Origin: Paracoccus shandongensis
Lineage (GTDB): Bacteria > Pseudomonadota > Alphaproteobacteria > Rhodobacterales > Rhodobacteraceae
Length of the DNA stretch: 64,000 bases
NCBI RefSeq assembly: GCF_017315735.1
Contig: NZ_JAFLRK010000006.1
Coordinates: 1-64,000, forward strand
Direction: 5' to 3'
Part shown: positions 32,542 through 41,836 of the stretch, in pieces
How the letters are laid out: each line of letters begins with the position of its first letter
Position numbering within the stretch: the first letter of the stretch is position 1
Made by a program: the position numbers and the translations under genes
The notes under the pieces: generated by a model
Seen by the model: the letters and a program-made list of their open reading frames with translations, nothing else
The model's database searches: none
What the model was told of the DNA's origin: nothing

Positions 32542-34273
32542 GGTCCGCCGTTATCACGCCTCGGCTGCCGAATCCGTGCGGCCCGACCTGGGGGGCGAAG
32601 CCGCCTCCTCGGCGGAACGGCCCTTCTCGGACACCCATATCAGGCTTTCGGTCCGCAAGAAGGCCGAAGCGCCGGACGTGCCGCCCCAAAATGATGACCG
32701 CGAACGCTTCATGCGCACGGACCCGGTCGATGACGGGTTGCTGGCCCATGTCAAGCCGCCCGAGGCGCCCGCGCCCACGTCCGAAGAAGACCTGGACAGC
32801 CAGCTGGAGGCGATCCGCGCCGAAAACCTGTCCGAACGGCAGTTGCGCATCGCCCGCCGGATTGCCGCCCTGCACCAGATCGAGGTCGCCTCGGACGAGG
32901 AGGCGGTGCTGCGCCTGCGCCAGCGCGGCATCGACCCGTCGCACCGCGCGGCGCTTGGGCAGATCCTGTCCAGCGAAGGCAGCCGCGCGCAGGCGAAGCC
33001 CGCGGCGAACACGCCTGCCGTGATGCCGAAAAGGCCGTCCATGCCTGCCGCAAGGCCGGGGACCGAGGTCGGGCCGGTCAAGCCCGACCTTCCCTCGCGC
33101 GAGGCTCTGACCGAGGAAAAGCGCGCGGCCGAGATTTTCCGCATCCAGCGCGACATCGCCAAGCGCAGGCGGCGGCGGATGTTCCTTTTGGGGTTGCGGC
33201 TGCTGGCCTTCGTGATCCTGCCGACCGCCTTGGCGGGTTGGTATTATTTCCGCGTCGCCACGCCGCTTTACGCCACGGTGTCGCAGTTCCGCATCCAGTC
33301 GGCGGAAGGGCAGGGATCGTCGGGCAGCGGCTTGGGCGGGTTGCTGTCGGGATCGCAGCTTGCCACCAACACCGATTCGGTCGCGGTGCAAAGCTATCTG
33401 ACATCGCGCGACGCCATGCTGCGGCTGGACGCGGACAAGGGCTTCCGGGCGGCCTATCAGGATCCCGCCATCGACCCGGTCAAGCGTCTGACGCCCGACG
33501 CCACGAACGAGGAAACGTTCGCCCTTTACAGGAAGTCGGTCAAGATCGGCTATGACCCGACCGAGGGCATGATCGACATGGAGGTGATCGCCCCCGATCC
33601 CCAGCAAAGCCAGGATTTCTCGCTGGCCCTGATCGCCTATGCCGAGGAGCAGGTGGACCAGATGACCTCGCGCCTGCGCGACGACCAGATGAAGGGCGCG
33701 ATCGAAATCTATGAGGATGCGGAGGCCAAGGTGCTTGCCGCGCAGCGCCGCGTGCAGGAACTGCAGCAAAGCCTGGGGGTCCTGGACCCGGCGGCGGAAG
33801 GGACGGTGGTGATGACCCAGATCTCGGCCCTGGAAACGCAGCTTGCGACGAAGCGGCTGGAACTGGGGCAGTTGCTGGCCAATCCTCAGCCCCAGCAAAG
33901 CCGCGTCACCGCGCTGCGCGGCGACATCACCCGGTTGCAGGAGATGATCGCCGAGACCCGGACGCAGCTGACCGAAGGCGACGACAGCCGCAGTTCGCTG
34001 GCGCTGATCTCGGGCGAGCTGAGGATTGCCGAAAGCGACCTTCTGACCCGGCAGGAGCTGCTGGCCGGCGCCGCCGCGCAGATGGAATCCGCGCGGATCG
34101 AGGCCAACAAGCAGGTCCGCTATCTGTCGCTGTCCGTCGCCCCCGTGTCCCCGGACGAAGCGACCTATCCCAAGGCCTTCCAGAATACGCTGGTGGCCTT
34201 CCTGATCTTTTCGGGTATCTATCTGATGCTGTCGCTGACAGCGTCCATCCTTCGTGAACAGGTATCTACATGA
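32525..34273 (+). CDS. kpsE: capsule polysaccharide export inner-membrane protein (KpsE-like) with long N-terminal extension
   Basis: 582 residues. A polar Pro/Glu/Arg-rich cytoplasmic segment of about 218 residues precedes the first membrane helix (about 219-242, after KRRRRR). A periplasmic domain with long coiled-coil segments follows (about 400-520), then a second helix (about 556-578) near the end. This is the polysaccharide co-polymerase layout of KpsE/CtrB/WcbD, which are usually nearer 380-400 residues, so the N-terminal extension is unusual. It likely bridges the ABC exporter and the outer-membrane channel. Overlaps kdsA by four bases. Confidence 0.85.
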   Translation: MTTPPKVRRYHASAAESVRPDLGGEAASSAERPFSDTHIRLSVRKKAEAPDVPPQNDDRERFMRTDPVDDGLLAHVKPPEAPAPTSEEDLDSQLEAIRAENLSERQLRIARRIAALHQIEVASDEEAVLRLRQRGIDPSHRAALGQILSSEGSRAQAKPAANTPAVMPKRPSMPAARPGTEVGPVKPDLPSREALTEEKRAAEIFRIQRDIAKRRRRRMFLLGLRLLAFVILPTALAGWYYFRVATPLYATVSQFRIQSAEGQGSSGSGLGGLLSGSQLATNTDSVAVQSYLTSRDAMLRLDADKGFRAAYQDPAIDPVKRLTPDATNEETFALYRKSVKIGYDPTEGMIDMEVIAPDPQQSQDFSLALIAYAEEQVDQMTSRLRDDQMKGAIEIYEDAEAKVLAAQRRVQELQQSLGVLDPAAEGTVVMTQISALETQLATKRLELGQLLANPQPQQSRVTALRGDITRLQEMIAETRTQLTEGDDSRSSLALISGELRIAESDLLTRQELLAGAAAQMESARIEANKQVRYLSLSVAPVSPDEATYPKAFQNTLVAFLIFSGIYLMLSLTASILREQVST

Positions 34274-35112
34274 CCCCGCCCAAACATGTCCGCATCCGCG
34301 ACCTTTCCTGCGGCAACGATCTGCCCCTGGTGGTCATCGCCGGTCCCTGCCAGCTGGAAACGCTGGACCATGCGCTGATGATCGGGGAACGGATGGCGGA
34401 AGCCTGCGCCAGGGCCGGGGCGGGCTTTGTCTTCAAGGCCAGCTACGACAAGGCCAACCGCACCTCGCTGAAGGGCCGCCGGGGGGTGGGGATCGAGGAA
34501 GGCCTGCAAATCCTGGCGACGGTCCGGGAACGGCTTGGCTGCCCGGTGCTGACCGATGTCCACGACGCCGAGCAGGCGGTTATGGCCGCGCAGGCGGTGG
34601 ACGTGATCCAGATCCCGGCCTTCCTGTCGCGCCAGACCGACCTTCTGCTGGCGGCGGGCCGGACGGGCGCGGTGGTCAACATCAAGAAGGGCCAGTTCCT
34701 GGCGCCCTGGGACATGCCGAACGTCGCGGACAAAGTCGCCTCGACCGGGAACGACAGGATCCTGCTGACCGAACGCGGGGCGAGCTTCGGCTATAACACC
34801 CTGGTCGCCGACATGCGGTCGCTGCCGATCATGGCGCGGACCGGATATCCGGTGATCATGGACGCGACCCATTCGGTGCAGCAGCCGGGCGGGCAGGGCG
34901 GATCCTCGGGCGGGCAGCGCGAATTCGCGCCGGTGATGGCCCGGGCGGCGGTGGCGCTTGGCGTGGCCGGGGTGTTCATCGAGACGCACGAGGATCCGGA
35001 CAGCGCCCCCTCGGACGGGCCGAACATGATCCCGCTTGACCGGATGCCCGCGCTGGTGGATTCGCTGATGGCTTTCGACCGGCTGGCCAAGGCCGATCCC
35101 GTGATGGGCTAG
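34270..35112 (+). CDS. kdsA: 3-deoxy-8-phosphooctulonate synthase
   Basis: 280 residues, the usual length. It condenses phosphoenolpyruvate with arabinose 5-phosphate to give Kdo-8-phosphate. Typical blocks are VVIAGPCQLETLDHAL, FKASYDKANRTSLKGRRGVG, TDVHDAEQA, VVNIKKGQFLAPWDM and VIMDATHSVQQPGG. Its place behind kpsT/kpsE suggests provision of Kdo for the capsule lipid linker; it may also serve lipid A. Stop codon overlaps the stop of the next, convergent gene. Confidence 0.97.
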   Translation: MTPPKHVRIRDLSCGNDLPLVVIAGPCQLETLDHALMIGERMAEACARAGAGFVFKASYDKANRTSLKGRRGVGIEEGLQILATVRERLGCPVLTDVHDAEQAVMAAQAVDVIQIPAFLSRQTDLLLAAGRTGAVVNIKKGQFLAPWDMPNVADKVASTGNDRILLTERGASFGYNTLVADMRSLPIMARTGYPVIMDATHSVQQPGGQGGSSGGQREFAPVMARAAVALGVAGVFIETHEDPDSAPSDGPNMIPLDRMPALVDSLMAFDRLAKADPVMG

Positions 35113-36284
35113 GCGGCACGGCCTGCGGCGTCCGCCGACGCCCAGGCCCACTGGAAGTTGTAGCCGCCCAGCCAGCCCGTCACATCGACGCATTCGCCGA
35201 TGAAGAACAGCCCCGGCACGGCGCGGGCCTGCAGGGTCCGCGCATCCAGGTCGCGCGTGTCGATGCCGCCCAGCGTCACCTCGGCCGTGCGATAACCCTC
35301 GGTGCCAACGGGGCGCACCTGCCAGTGATTGACCCGCGCGCCGATGGCATCCACCCGCGCGTTGGGCTGGTCGGCCAGACGCGCCTGCGCCAGCCCCATC
35401 TCCTCGCAGATGGCTGCGGCCAGCCGCGCGGGCAGGGCCTGGCCAAGCACCGAGGCCACGGCCGCGCGCCCCGACTGCCCCCGCGCGGTCTTCAGATCCG
35501 CCGCGACGTCCCGACCGGGCGCAAGGTCGATCTGCAGCGTCTCGCCGGGTTGCCAATAGCTGGAAATCTGCAGGATCACCGGCCCGCTGAGCCCGCGATG
35601 CGTGAACAGCAGCGCATCCCGGAACCGCCCGCCGCCATGGCGAATCTCGGCCTCGACCGAAACCCCGGCCAGCGGGCGGCACAAGGCCAGTTCCTGTTCG
35701 GCAAAGGTCAGGGGCACCAGGGCGGCGCGCGTCTCGACCAGGCGCAGGCCGAATTGGGCCGCAATGTCATAGGCGATGCCCGTCGCGCCGATCTTGGGGA
35801 TCGACTTGCCGCCGGTGGCCACCACCACCTGCCCGGCCCGGATGGTTCCGCCCGAGGTCTCGACGACAAAGCCCGTTCCGTCGTGGCGCAAGGCCCGCAG
35901 CGCCGTCTGCATCCGCAACTCGGCACCCTTCATCCGGTCCAGCAGCATCCGGGTGATCTGCGTCGCCTTGCCGTCGCAAAACAGTTGCCCTTGCGTCTTT
36001 TCGTGCCAGGCGATCCCCGCCCGATCCACCAGCCGGACGAAATCGGCGGCGGGATAGCGGGACAGCGCGCTGGCCGCGAATCGCGGGTTCCGCGACAGGA
36101 ACCGATCCGGCGCCGTGGCAAGATTGGTGAAATTGCACCGCCCCCCGCCCGAGATGCGGATCTTCTCGCCCGGGTCACGGGCATGATCCAGCACCACCAC
36201 GCGCCGCCCCTGCCGCAGGGCCGAGCCCGCGCAGAACAATCCCGCCGCCCCGGCGCCCAATATCAGCAGATCGACCTGTTCCAT
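35109..36284 (-). CDS. HI0933/BaiN-family FAD flavoprotein
   Basis: 391-residue NAD(P)/FAD-dependent oxidoreductase. The dinucleotide motif LILGAGAAGLFCAGSALRQGRRVVVLDH lies at residues 7-34. RISGGGRCNFTN and the C-terminal GYNFQWAWASADAAGRAA FAD-contact segment are signatures of the family annotated as aminoacetone oxidase or BaiN. The physiological substrate in proteobacteria is not established. Convergent with kdsA. Confidence 0.9.
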   Translation of the reverse strand: MEQVDLLILGAGAAGLFCAGSALRQGRRVVVLDHARDPGEKIRISGGGRCNFTNLATAPDRFLSRNPRFAASALSRYPAADFVRLVDRAGIAWHEKTQGQLFCDGKATQITRMLLDRMKGAELRMQTALRALRHDGTGFVVETSGGTIRAGQVVVATGGKSIPKIGATGIAYDIAAQFGLRLVETRAALVPLTFAEQELALCRPLAGVSVEAEIRHGGGRFRDALLFTHRGLSGPVILQISSYWQPGETLQIDLAPGRDVAADLKTARGQSGRAAVASVLGQALPARLAAAICEEMGLAQARLADQPNARVDAIGARVNHWQVRPVGTEGYRTAEVTLGGIDTRDLDARTLQARAVPGLFFIGECVDVTGWLGGYNFQWAWASADAAGRAA

Positions 36285-36337
36285 GGAGGCCGCATAAAGC
36301 GCCGTCGCCGGACAGACAAGTTTTGTGATTTTTCGGC

Positions 36338-36366
36338 TTGCACCCCCGCGCGGCCTTGGCTATTCA
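36338..36366 (+). promoter_or_regulatory. probable tRNA-Gln promoter
   Basis: TTGCAC (36338-36343), 17-bp spacer, TATTCA (36361-36366), ending 12 bases before the tRNA. The same two hexamers with the same spacing precede tRNA-Arg. Confidence 0.65.
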
Positions 36367-36378
36367 CCCTCCCACAGT

Positions 36379-36453
36379 TGGGGCGTGGCCAAGTGGTAAG
36401 GCATCGGTTTTTGGTACCGTGTACCGTAGGTTCGAATCCTACCGCCCCAGCCA
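36379..36453 (+). tRNA. tRNA-Gln (TTG)
   Basis: TGGGGCG pairs with CGCCCCA, followed by G and an encoded CCA. The anticodon loop TTTTGGT gives TTG, and the T loop is TTCGAAT. The U1-A72 pair is typical of glutamine tRNA. 75 nt. Confidence 0.95.
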
Positions 36454-36485
36454 AAATCCTCTAGATCATTGTATCTGACGGCTTT

Positions 36486-38183
36486 TTAGCCCGCGATGAT
36501 CTCGAACCTGGTGACATCGACCATGCCGCGGTCGGTGATCTTCAGGGCGGGGATGACCGGCAGGGCCAGGAAGGCCAGTTGCAGGAACGGCTCCTCCAAT
36601 GTGACGCCCAGGCTTTTGGCGGCCTCGCGCAGCAGGATCAGGCGGTCGCGCACGGTCTCGAACGGCTCCAGGCTCATCAGGCCCGCGACGGGCAGGGGCA
36701 GTTCGGCCAGCACACGGCCGCCATCGGCCAAGACAAATCCCCCCTCGATGTTTGACAGGCGGTTCACGGCCAGGGCCATGTCGTCGTAATCCACGCCGAC
36801 CACGGCAATGTTGTGGTGGTCGTGGCACAGGGTCGAGGCGATGGCCCCGCGCATCAGCCCGAAGCCCTGCACGAAGCCCGTCGCGATGTTGCCGTTCTTG
36901 CCATGGCGTTCGATCACCGCGATGCGGGCCAGGTCGCGCGCGGGATCAGGGCGCTTGTCGCCGTCCTCGGGGGCGATGTCCTGGGTCAGGTGGGCGGTGA
37001 TGATCTTGCCCTCGATGATGCCGATCACGGGCGTGTCGCGCCGATTGCCGGGGTGGCGGAAGTGCCGGGCCTTGACCGCAGGCGCCTTGACCGAGCGGCG
37101 GCCGATGGGGGCCTGCTCGCCCCGCGCGGCGAAGGCCGCATCATCGACCACGCGCCCCCCGCACAGGACCAGTTGCGCCCGGCAGCTGTCCAGGCTGTCC
37201 AGCGCCACGATATCGGCGCGCAGGCCCGGCGCGATCAACCCGCGATCCTTCAGCCCGAAGGCCTCAGCCGCCGACAGCGATGCCGCGCGATAGACCGCCA
37301 GCACCGGGCTGCCGCGCCGGATCAGGTCGCGGATCATGTGGTCCAAGTGGCCCTGTTCGGCGATGTCCAGCGGGTTCCGGTCGTCGGTGCAAAGGCACAT
37401 ATAGGGCGCGGTCACGTCGGTCAGGACCGGCTGCAAGGCCGCCAGGTCCTTGCTGACGGACCCCTCGCGGATCAGCACGCGCATTCCCTTGCGCAGCTTT
37501 TCCAAGGCCTCGGCGGCGGTGGTCGCCTCGTGTTCGGTGCGGATGCCCGCCGCGACATAGGCCGACAGGTCGCGGCCCGACAGTTGCGGGCAATGGCCGT
37601 CGATATGGCCGCCCGCGAACAGCCGCAGCTTGGCCATGGCGGCGGGGTCGCGGTGGATCACGCCGGGATAGTTCATGAATTCGGCCAGTCCGATGACCGA
37701 AGGATGGCCCATGACGGCGCGCAGATCATCGGCCTCGATGCGCGCGCCCGACGTTTCCATCTCGGTCGAAGGCACGCAGGAGGACAACTGCACCCGCAGG
37801 TCCATCAGCGTGCGGGTGCTGGCCTCTTGGAACCAGCGGATGCCGTCCAGGCCGATGACATTGGCGATCTCGTGGGGGTCGCAGATGGCGGTGGTGATGC
37901 CGCGCGGCGTGACGCAGCGGTCGAATTCCAGGGGCGTGACCAGGCTGCTTTCGACATGCAGGTGGGTGTCGATGAAGCCCGGCACCAGCGTCAGGCCGGT
38001 CACGTCGATAATGCGGCGGGCCTCGTAATCCTCGCCCACGCCGACGATGCGGTCGCCGCAGATCGCCACGTCGCCCGCGATCATCGCGCCGGTGATCAGG
38101 TCGAAGACCTGCCCGCCCCGCAGCACCAGGTCGGCGGGTTCATCGCCCCGCGCCTGCGCAATGCGCCGTTCCAGATCGTCCAT
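36486..38183 (-). CDS. ade: adenine deaminase
   Basis: 565-residue amidohydrolase that deaminates adenine to hypoxanthine in purine salvage. The metal motif [13 protein letters not shown] holds His74 and His76. [25 protein letters not shown] is the next conserved block. The C-terminal domain with [23 protein letters not shown] is specific to the Ade type rather than adenosine deaminase. Start ATG is 66 bp beyond the end of tRNA-Arg on the same strand. Confidence 0.95.
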   Translation of the reverse strand: MDDLERRIAQARGDEPADLVLRGGQVFDLITGAMIAGDVAICGDRIVGVGEDYEARRIIDVTGLTLVPGFIDTHLHVESSLVTPLEFDRCVTPRGITTAICDPHEIANVIGLDGIRWFQEASTRTLMDLRVQLSSCVPSTEMETSGARIEADDLRAVMGHPSVIGLAEFMNYPGVIHRDPAAMAKLRLFAGGHIDGHCPQLSGRDLSAYVAAGIRTEHEATTAAEALEKLRKGMRVLIREGSVSKDLAALQPVLTDVTAPYMCLCTDDRNPLDIAEQGHLDHMIRDLIRRGSPVLAVYRAASLSAAEAFGLKDRGLIAPGLRADIVALDSLDSCRAQLVLCGGRVVDDAAFAARGEQAPIGRRSVKAPAVKARHFRHPGNRRDTPVIGIIEGKIITAHLTQDIAPEDGDKRPDPARDLARIAVIERHGKNGNIATGFVQGFGLMRGAIASTLCHDHHNIAVVGVDYDDMALAVNRLSNIEGGFVLADGGRVLAELPLPVAGLMSLEPFETVRDRLILLREAAKSLGVTLEEPFLQLAFLALPVIPALKITDRGMVDVTRFEIIAG

Positions 38184-38248
38184 GCGTCACCCCCTGTTTG
38201 CGTCAGAAGACCTGACACAAGGCGCGGCGTCCAGAGGGTCGTGAGGAA

Positions 38249-38325
<77 letters not shown>

Positions 38326-38334
38326 CTGGGGCCG

Positions 38335-38363
38335 TGAATAACCGCAGCGGTGCGGGCGTGCAA
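38335..38363 (-). promoter_or_regulatory. probable tRNA-Arg promoter
   Basis: Minus strand TTGCAC (38363-38358), 17-bp spacer, TATTCA (38340-38335), ending nine bases before the tRNA. Hexamers are identical to those of the tRNA-Gln promoter. Confidence 0.65.
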
Positions 38364-38374
38364 CGGCGAAAACG

Positions 38375-39397
38375 TCAGCCCGCGCAGATCTGTTGCAACG
38401 CCAGCCATTGTTCGTCCGTCAGCAGCGGACGGGCAGGCGGGTTGGTGCGGAACGGGTCGCCCTCGATCAGGGGCAGGACGGTCTGGCCGGTGGGGTCGAT
38501 GGAGCGGGCATAGGGCTCGGCCGGGATGCCGCGTTCGCCCAGGGCCGCCAGCAGGTCGGCGTCGGCCGGGCGGGGGGCGGGTTGCATCAGCAGCGCGGCG
38601 CCAAAGCCCGCCATCGCGTCCCGCGGCAGGTGGCCCAGCGTCATCAGCCGCAGCGAGGCTCCGAGGCCCGCGTGGCGCATGGCCGCCGCCTTCAGGTCCG
38701 GCTCGGCGGTTGCCAGCCGGGCTGACACCAGATGCGCGGCGGCGGCCTCGGGGCCCGGGGCGGCGCGCAGCAGGTCGCTGCCGATGACATACAGATCGCC
38801 GGGCAGGCGGCGGGCGCCGCCCAGCGGGCCGGGAACGACGCGGATGATGGCCCCGGGATCCAGCAGGTGCGGCGCCAGGTGATCCAGCACCGCCTGGCCG
38901 GAGTCGCGCGTGCAGACCCGGCCCGCGCCCGTTTCCAGATCGGCCAGGATCGCCATGCCGATGTCGCGCGCCTGCGCCGGGGGGGCGATGCGCGCCGCAT
39001 GGGCGACCAGCGCCCCCGGCAGCCAGAAGGCCAGGCCGCCCAGCACCGCAAGGATCGCCAGCACCACCAACACGCCGCGCAACCGGCCGGAATGCGCGCG
39101 GTGGCTGGCAACCGCCCCCTGGACCTTGGAAATCGCCTCGATCATCAGGGGATCGTCAATCTCGACCGTTTCGTCCGCCCCTTCGGCGCCCGGCGCATAG
39201 AGCGCGGGCAGGGCGCCCGGATTGAGCTGCACCACGGCAGGCAGCGACCAGTGGGACAGCGGGCGATCGGTCGCCGGATCCGACAGGACCAGTGTGGCCT
39301 CGCCCAGCGACACGATGACCTCGCGCAAGGGCGCATCGGGGGACGCGCGCCACGACCCCTGGGCTTCGAGCCGTTGAAATTTGGTAAGCGCGGTCAT
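38375..39397 (-). CDS. conserved single-pass membrane protein of unknown function
   Basis: 340 residues. The cytoplasmic N-terminal part (residues 1-105) has beta-rich text (REVIVSLGEATLVLSDPATDRPLSHWSLPAVVQ) and ends in an Arg/His-rich stretch. A single membrane helix lies near 107-130, followed by a larger Ala-rich domain with one cysteine pair (Cys at VCTRDSG and the terminal QQICAG). I recognise no domain. It lies downstream of rpoH on the same strand with a 71-bp gap, so co-transcription is possible. Confidence 0.75.
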   Translation of the reverse strand: MTALTKFQRLEAQGSWRASPDAPLREVIVSLGEATLVLSDPATDRPLSHWSLPAVVQLNPGALPALYAPGAEGADETVEIDDPLMIEAISKVQGAVASHRAHSGRLRGVLVVLAILAVLGGLAFWLPGALVAHAARIAPPAQARDIGMAILADLETGAGRVCTRDSGQAVLDHLAPHLLDPGAIIRVVPGPLGGARRLPGDLYVIGSDLLRAAPGPEAAAAHLVSARLATAEPDLKAAAMRHAGLGASLRLMTLGHLPRDAMAGFGAALLMQPAPRPADADLLAALGERGIPAEPYARSIDPTGQTVLPLIEGDPFRTNPPARPLLTDEQWLALQQICAG

Positions 39398-39468
39398 CGG
39401 GTCCGGTCTGCCATCGTTTCGCCGACCATAGCGTGCGGCAATGGCAGGTCAATTGCACCCCGAGGCCG

Positions 39469-40377
39469 TCAGGCCGCCCCTTCGGGCACCCGCATCCCCT
39501 TGTCGCGCGCCAGCACCCGCATCCGGTCCTGCAACTTCTCGAAGGCGCGCACCTCGATCTGGCGGATCCGTTCGCGCGACACGTCATAGCGCGCCGACAG
39601 ATCCTCGAGCGTCAGGGGATCGTCGCGCAGGCGGCGTTCGATCAGGATGTCCTTTTCCCGGTCGTTCAGCACGTCCATCGCCTGCATCAGCATCTGGCGG
39701 CGAGTGTCCAGTTCCTCGGATTCCGCGAATGCCTCGGCCTGGTTGGCGTCCTCGTCCTCAAGCCAGTCCTGCCATTGAGAGGTCGATTCGCCCTCGCCCG
39801 AGCCGACCGTCGCGTTCAGGGACGCGTCGCCGCCCGACAGGCGGCGGTTCATGTCGATCACCTCCTGCTCGGTCACGTTCAGGTCGATGGCGATCTGGGC
39901 GACGTTTTCGGGGCGCAGGTCGCCTTCCTCAAGCGCGCCGATCTTGGACTTGGCCTTGCGCAGATTGAAGAACAGCTTCTTCTGCGCGCTGGTGGTGCCC
40001 ATCTTCACCAGCGACCAGGACCGCAGGATGTATTCCTGAATGGATGCGCGGATCCACCACATCGCATAGGTCGCCAGGCGGAACCCCTTTTCCGGGTCGA
40101 ACCGCTTGACCGCCTGCATCAGGCCCACGTTGGCTTCGGAAATCACCTCGGCTTGGGGCAGGCCATAGCCGCGATAGCCCATGGCGATCTTGGCGGCTAG
40201 CCGCAGGTGCGAGGTGACCAGCCTGTGCGCGGCCTCGCTATCCTGGTGGTCGGCCCAGGCCTTGGCCAGCATGTATTCCTCTTCCGGCTGCAACAGCGGG
40301 AATTTGCGGATCTCTTGCAGATAGCGGTTCAGGCCCTGTTCGGGACTGGGGGCGGGAAGGTTTCCATAATTCGCCAT
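39469..40377 (-). CDS. rpoH: RNA polymerase heat-shock sigma factor RpoH (sigma-32)
   Basis: 302 residues. Region 2 includes MGYRGYGLPQAEVISEANVGLMQAVKRFDPEKGFRLATYAMWWIRASIQEYIL, and the RpoH-specific box appears as QKKLFFNLRKAKSK. Region 4 ends in SARYDVSRERIRQIEVRAFEKLQ. ATG at 40377 (MANYGNLPAPSPEQGLNRYLQEI) is preferred over a codon 33 residues upstream, with GAAAGG about 9 bases before it. Rhodobacteraceae often carry more than one RpoH; which paralogue this is cannot be told here. Confidence 0.94.
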   Translation of the reverse strand: MANYGNLPAPSPEQGLNRYLQEIRKFPLLQPEEEYMLAKAWADHQDSEAAHRLVTSHLRLAAKIAMGYRGYGLPQAEVISEANVGLMQAVKRFDPEKGFRLATYAMWWIRASIQEYILRSWSLVKMGTTSAQKKLFFNLRKAKSKIGALEEGDLRPENVAQIAIDLNVTEQEVIDMNRRLSGGDASLNATVGSGEGESTSQWQDWLEDEDANQAEAFAESEELDTRRQMLMQAMDVLNDREKDILIERRLRDDPLTLEDLSARYDVSRERIRQIEVRAFEKLQDRMRVLARDKGMRVPEGAA

Positions 40378-40509
40378 GGTGCTGGCCTTTCGCATATGCC
40401 CGGGGAACGCAACCTGCGCGCGCAAGGTTCCGGCATCCTTGACGGGGGTAATGGTGACATTCTGTTTAGAAATCATGAACGCGACAGGCGCGGCGTCTTC
40501 ACGATCCCG

Positions 40510-41532
40510 TCATGGGGCGGCCCGCAGCGCATCCAGCAGCGCCTGCATGTCGGGGGGCAGGGGGCTGTCGAAGGCCAGGGGCTGGCCGGTCACGGGGTGG
40601 TCAAAGCCCAGATGCGCCGCGTGAAGCGCCTGCCGGGGGAAGGCCGTGACCGCCTCGGCCGCCGCGCCAAGCGCCTTGACAGAGGCGCGCCGCGCCCCGC
40701 CATAGACCGGATCGCCGATCAGCCCCAACCCGGCATGGGCCATGTGGACGCGGATCTGATGCGTCCGCCCGGTTTCCAGCCGGCATTCGACCAGCATGGC
40801 GACCGGCGGCGTGCCAAAGCGTTCCAGCATCCGCGCCCGCGTCACCGCATGGCGGCCCTTGTCGAAATAGACCGCCTGCCGCTGCCGGTCCGTCGCGTGG
40901 CGCGTCAGGCGGGACGTGATCTTCAGCACCGCCCCGTCCTCGAAGCTGACGCCGGGCGTGCCGCGCAGGCGCGGATCGGCGCTGTCGATCACCCCATGGG
41001 CCAGCGCCAGGTATCTCCGCTGCGCCGTATGCGATTCGAACTGCGCGGCCAGGCCGTGATGGGCGCGGTCGGATTTCGCCACCACCAGCAGGCCCGAGGT
41101 GTCCTTGTCGATCCGATGCACGATGCCGGGCCGCTTTTCGCCGCCGATCCCCGACAACGTGTCGCCGCAATGGGCCAGCAGCGCGTTGACCAGCGTGCCG
41201 TTCGGGCTGCCGGGGGCGGGATGGACGACCATGCCGGCAGGCTTGTCGATGACGATCAGGTCGTCGTCTTCATAAGCGATGACCAGCGGGATCGCCTCGG
41301 GGCGGGTTTCGACCGCCTCGGGGTCGGGGATGACGATGCGGTAATCCTGCCCCTCGGCCACGCGGGCCTTGCCGTCGCGGATCACGCCCTCGGGGCCGCT
41401 GACCGCGCCGTCGGCGATCAATCGCGACAGGCGCGACCGGGACAGGGCCGCCGCCTCTGGCACCGCCAGGGCAAGCGCCTTATCAAGCCGGTCGGGCGGA
41501 TTGGGCGGAATGGTGACAACAAGGTTCGACAT
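40510..41532 (-). CDS. RluA/RluD-family pseudouridine synthase
   Basis: 340 residues. An N-terminal S4-like domain (RLDKALALAVPEAAALSRSRLSRLIADGAV) precedes the catalytic domain. The active-site motif HRIDKDTSGLLVVAK has catalytic Asp142. Length and domain layout fit RluD, which modifies helix 69 of 23S rRNA, but RluC-type specificity cannot be excluded. Its start codon shares two bases with the divergent DUF6476 gene. Confidence 0.93.
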   Translation of the reverse strand: MSNLVVTIPPNPPDRLDKALALAVPEAAALSRSRLSRLIADGAVSGPEGVIRDGKARVAEGQDYRIVIPDPEAVETRPEAIPLVIAYEDDDLIVIDKPAGMVVHPAPGSPNGTLVNALLAHCGDTLSGIGGEKRPGIVHRIDKDTSGLLVVAKSDRAHHGLAAQFESHTAQRRYLALAHGVIDSADPRLRGTPGVSFEDGAVLKITSRLTRHATDRQRQAVYFDKGRHAVTRARMLERFGTPPVAMLVECRLETGRTHQIRVHMAHAGLGLIGDPVYGGARRASVKALGAAAEAVTAFPRQALHAAHLGFDHPVTGQPLAFDSPLPPDMQALLDALRAAP

Positions 41533-41836
41533 GGATCACGATGATAGCGACTGGAAGCGGGCGGCGAAAGCGGTGCCGGAACTGCGGCTGCTGCGCTGGC
41601 TGGTGACGGGGCTGGCGCTGGTGATGGGCCTTGGCATGATCGCCATCGTCGCGCTGCTGTGGATCCGCCTCGGCCAGCCGGTGCTGCCCGACCTGCCCGA
41701 GGCCATCACGCTGCCCCCCGGTGCGGGGCCTCAGGCCGTGACCTTCGCCCGCGACTGGATCGTGGTCGTCACCGACGCGGGCGAGGTGCTGCTGTATGAC
41801 CGTTCCGGCGCGCTGCGCGACCGGGTTCAGCCCTGA
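41531..41836 (+). CDS. DUF6476-like single-pass membrane protein
   Basis: 101 residues. Charged N-terminus, one hydrophobic helix (about residues 21-46, LRWLVTGLALVMGLGMIAIVALLWI), then a beta-rich tail (TFARDWIVVVTDAGEVLLYDRSG). I associate it with DUF6476 of Rhodobacterales; function is unknown. ATG at 41531 is the only start that does not lie inside the divergent gene, and its first two bases are shared with that gene's start. The end overlaps ubiK by 10 bp, tail to tail. Confidence 0.8.
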   Translation: MDHDDSDWKRAAKAVPELRLLRWLVTGLALVMGLGMIAIVALLWIRLGQPVLPDLPEAITLPPGAGPQAVTFARDWIVVVTDAGEVLLYDRSGALRDRVQP

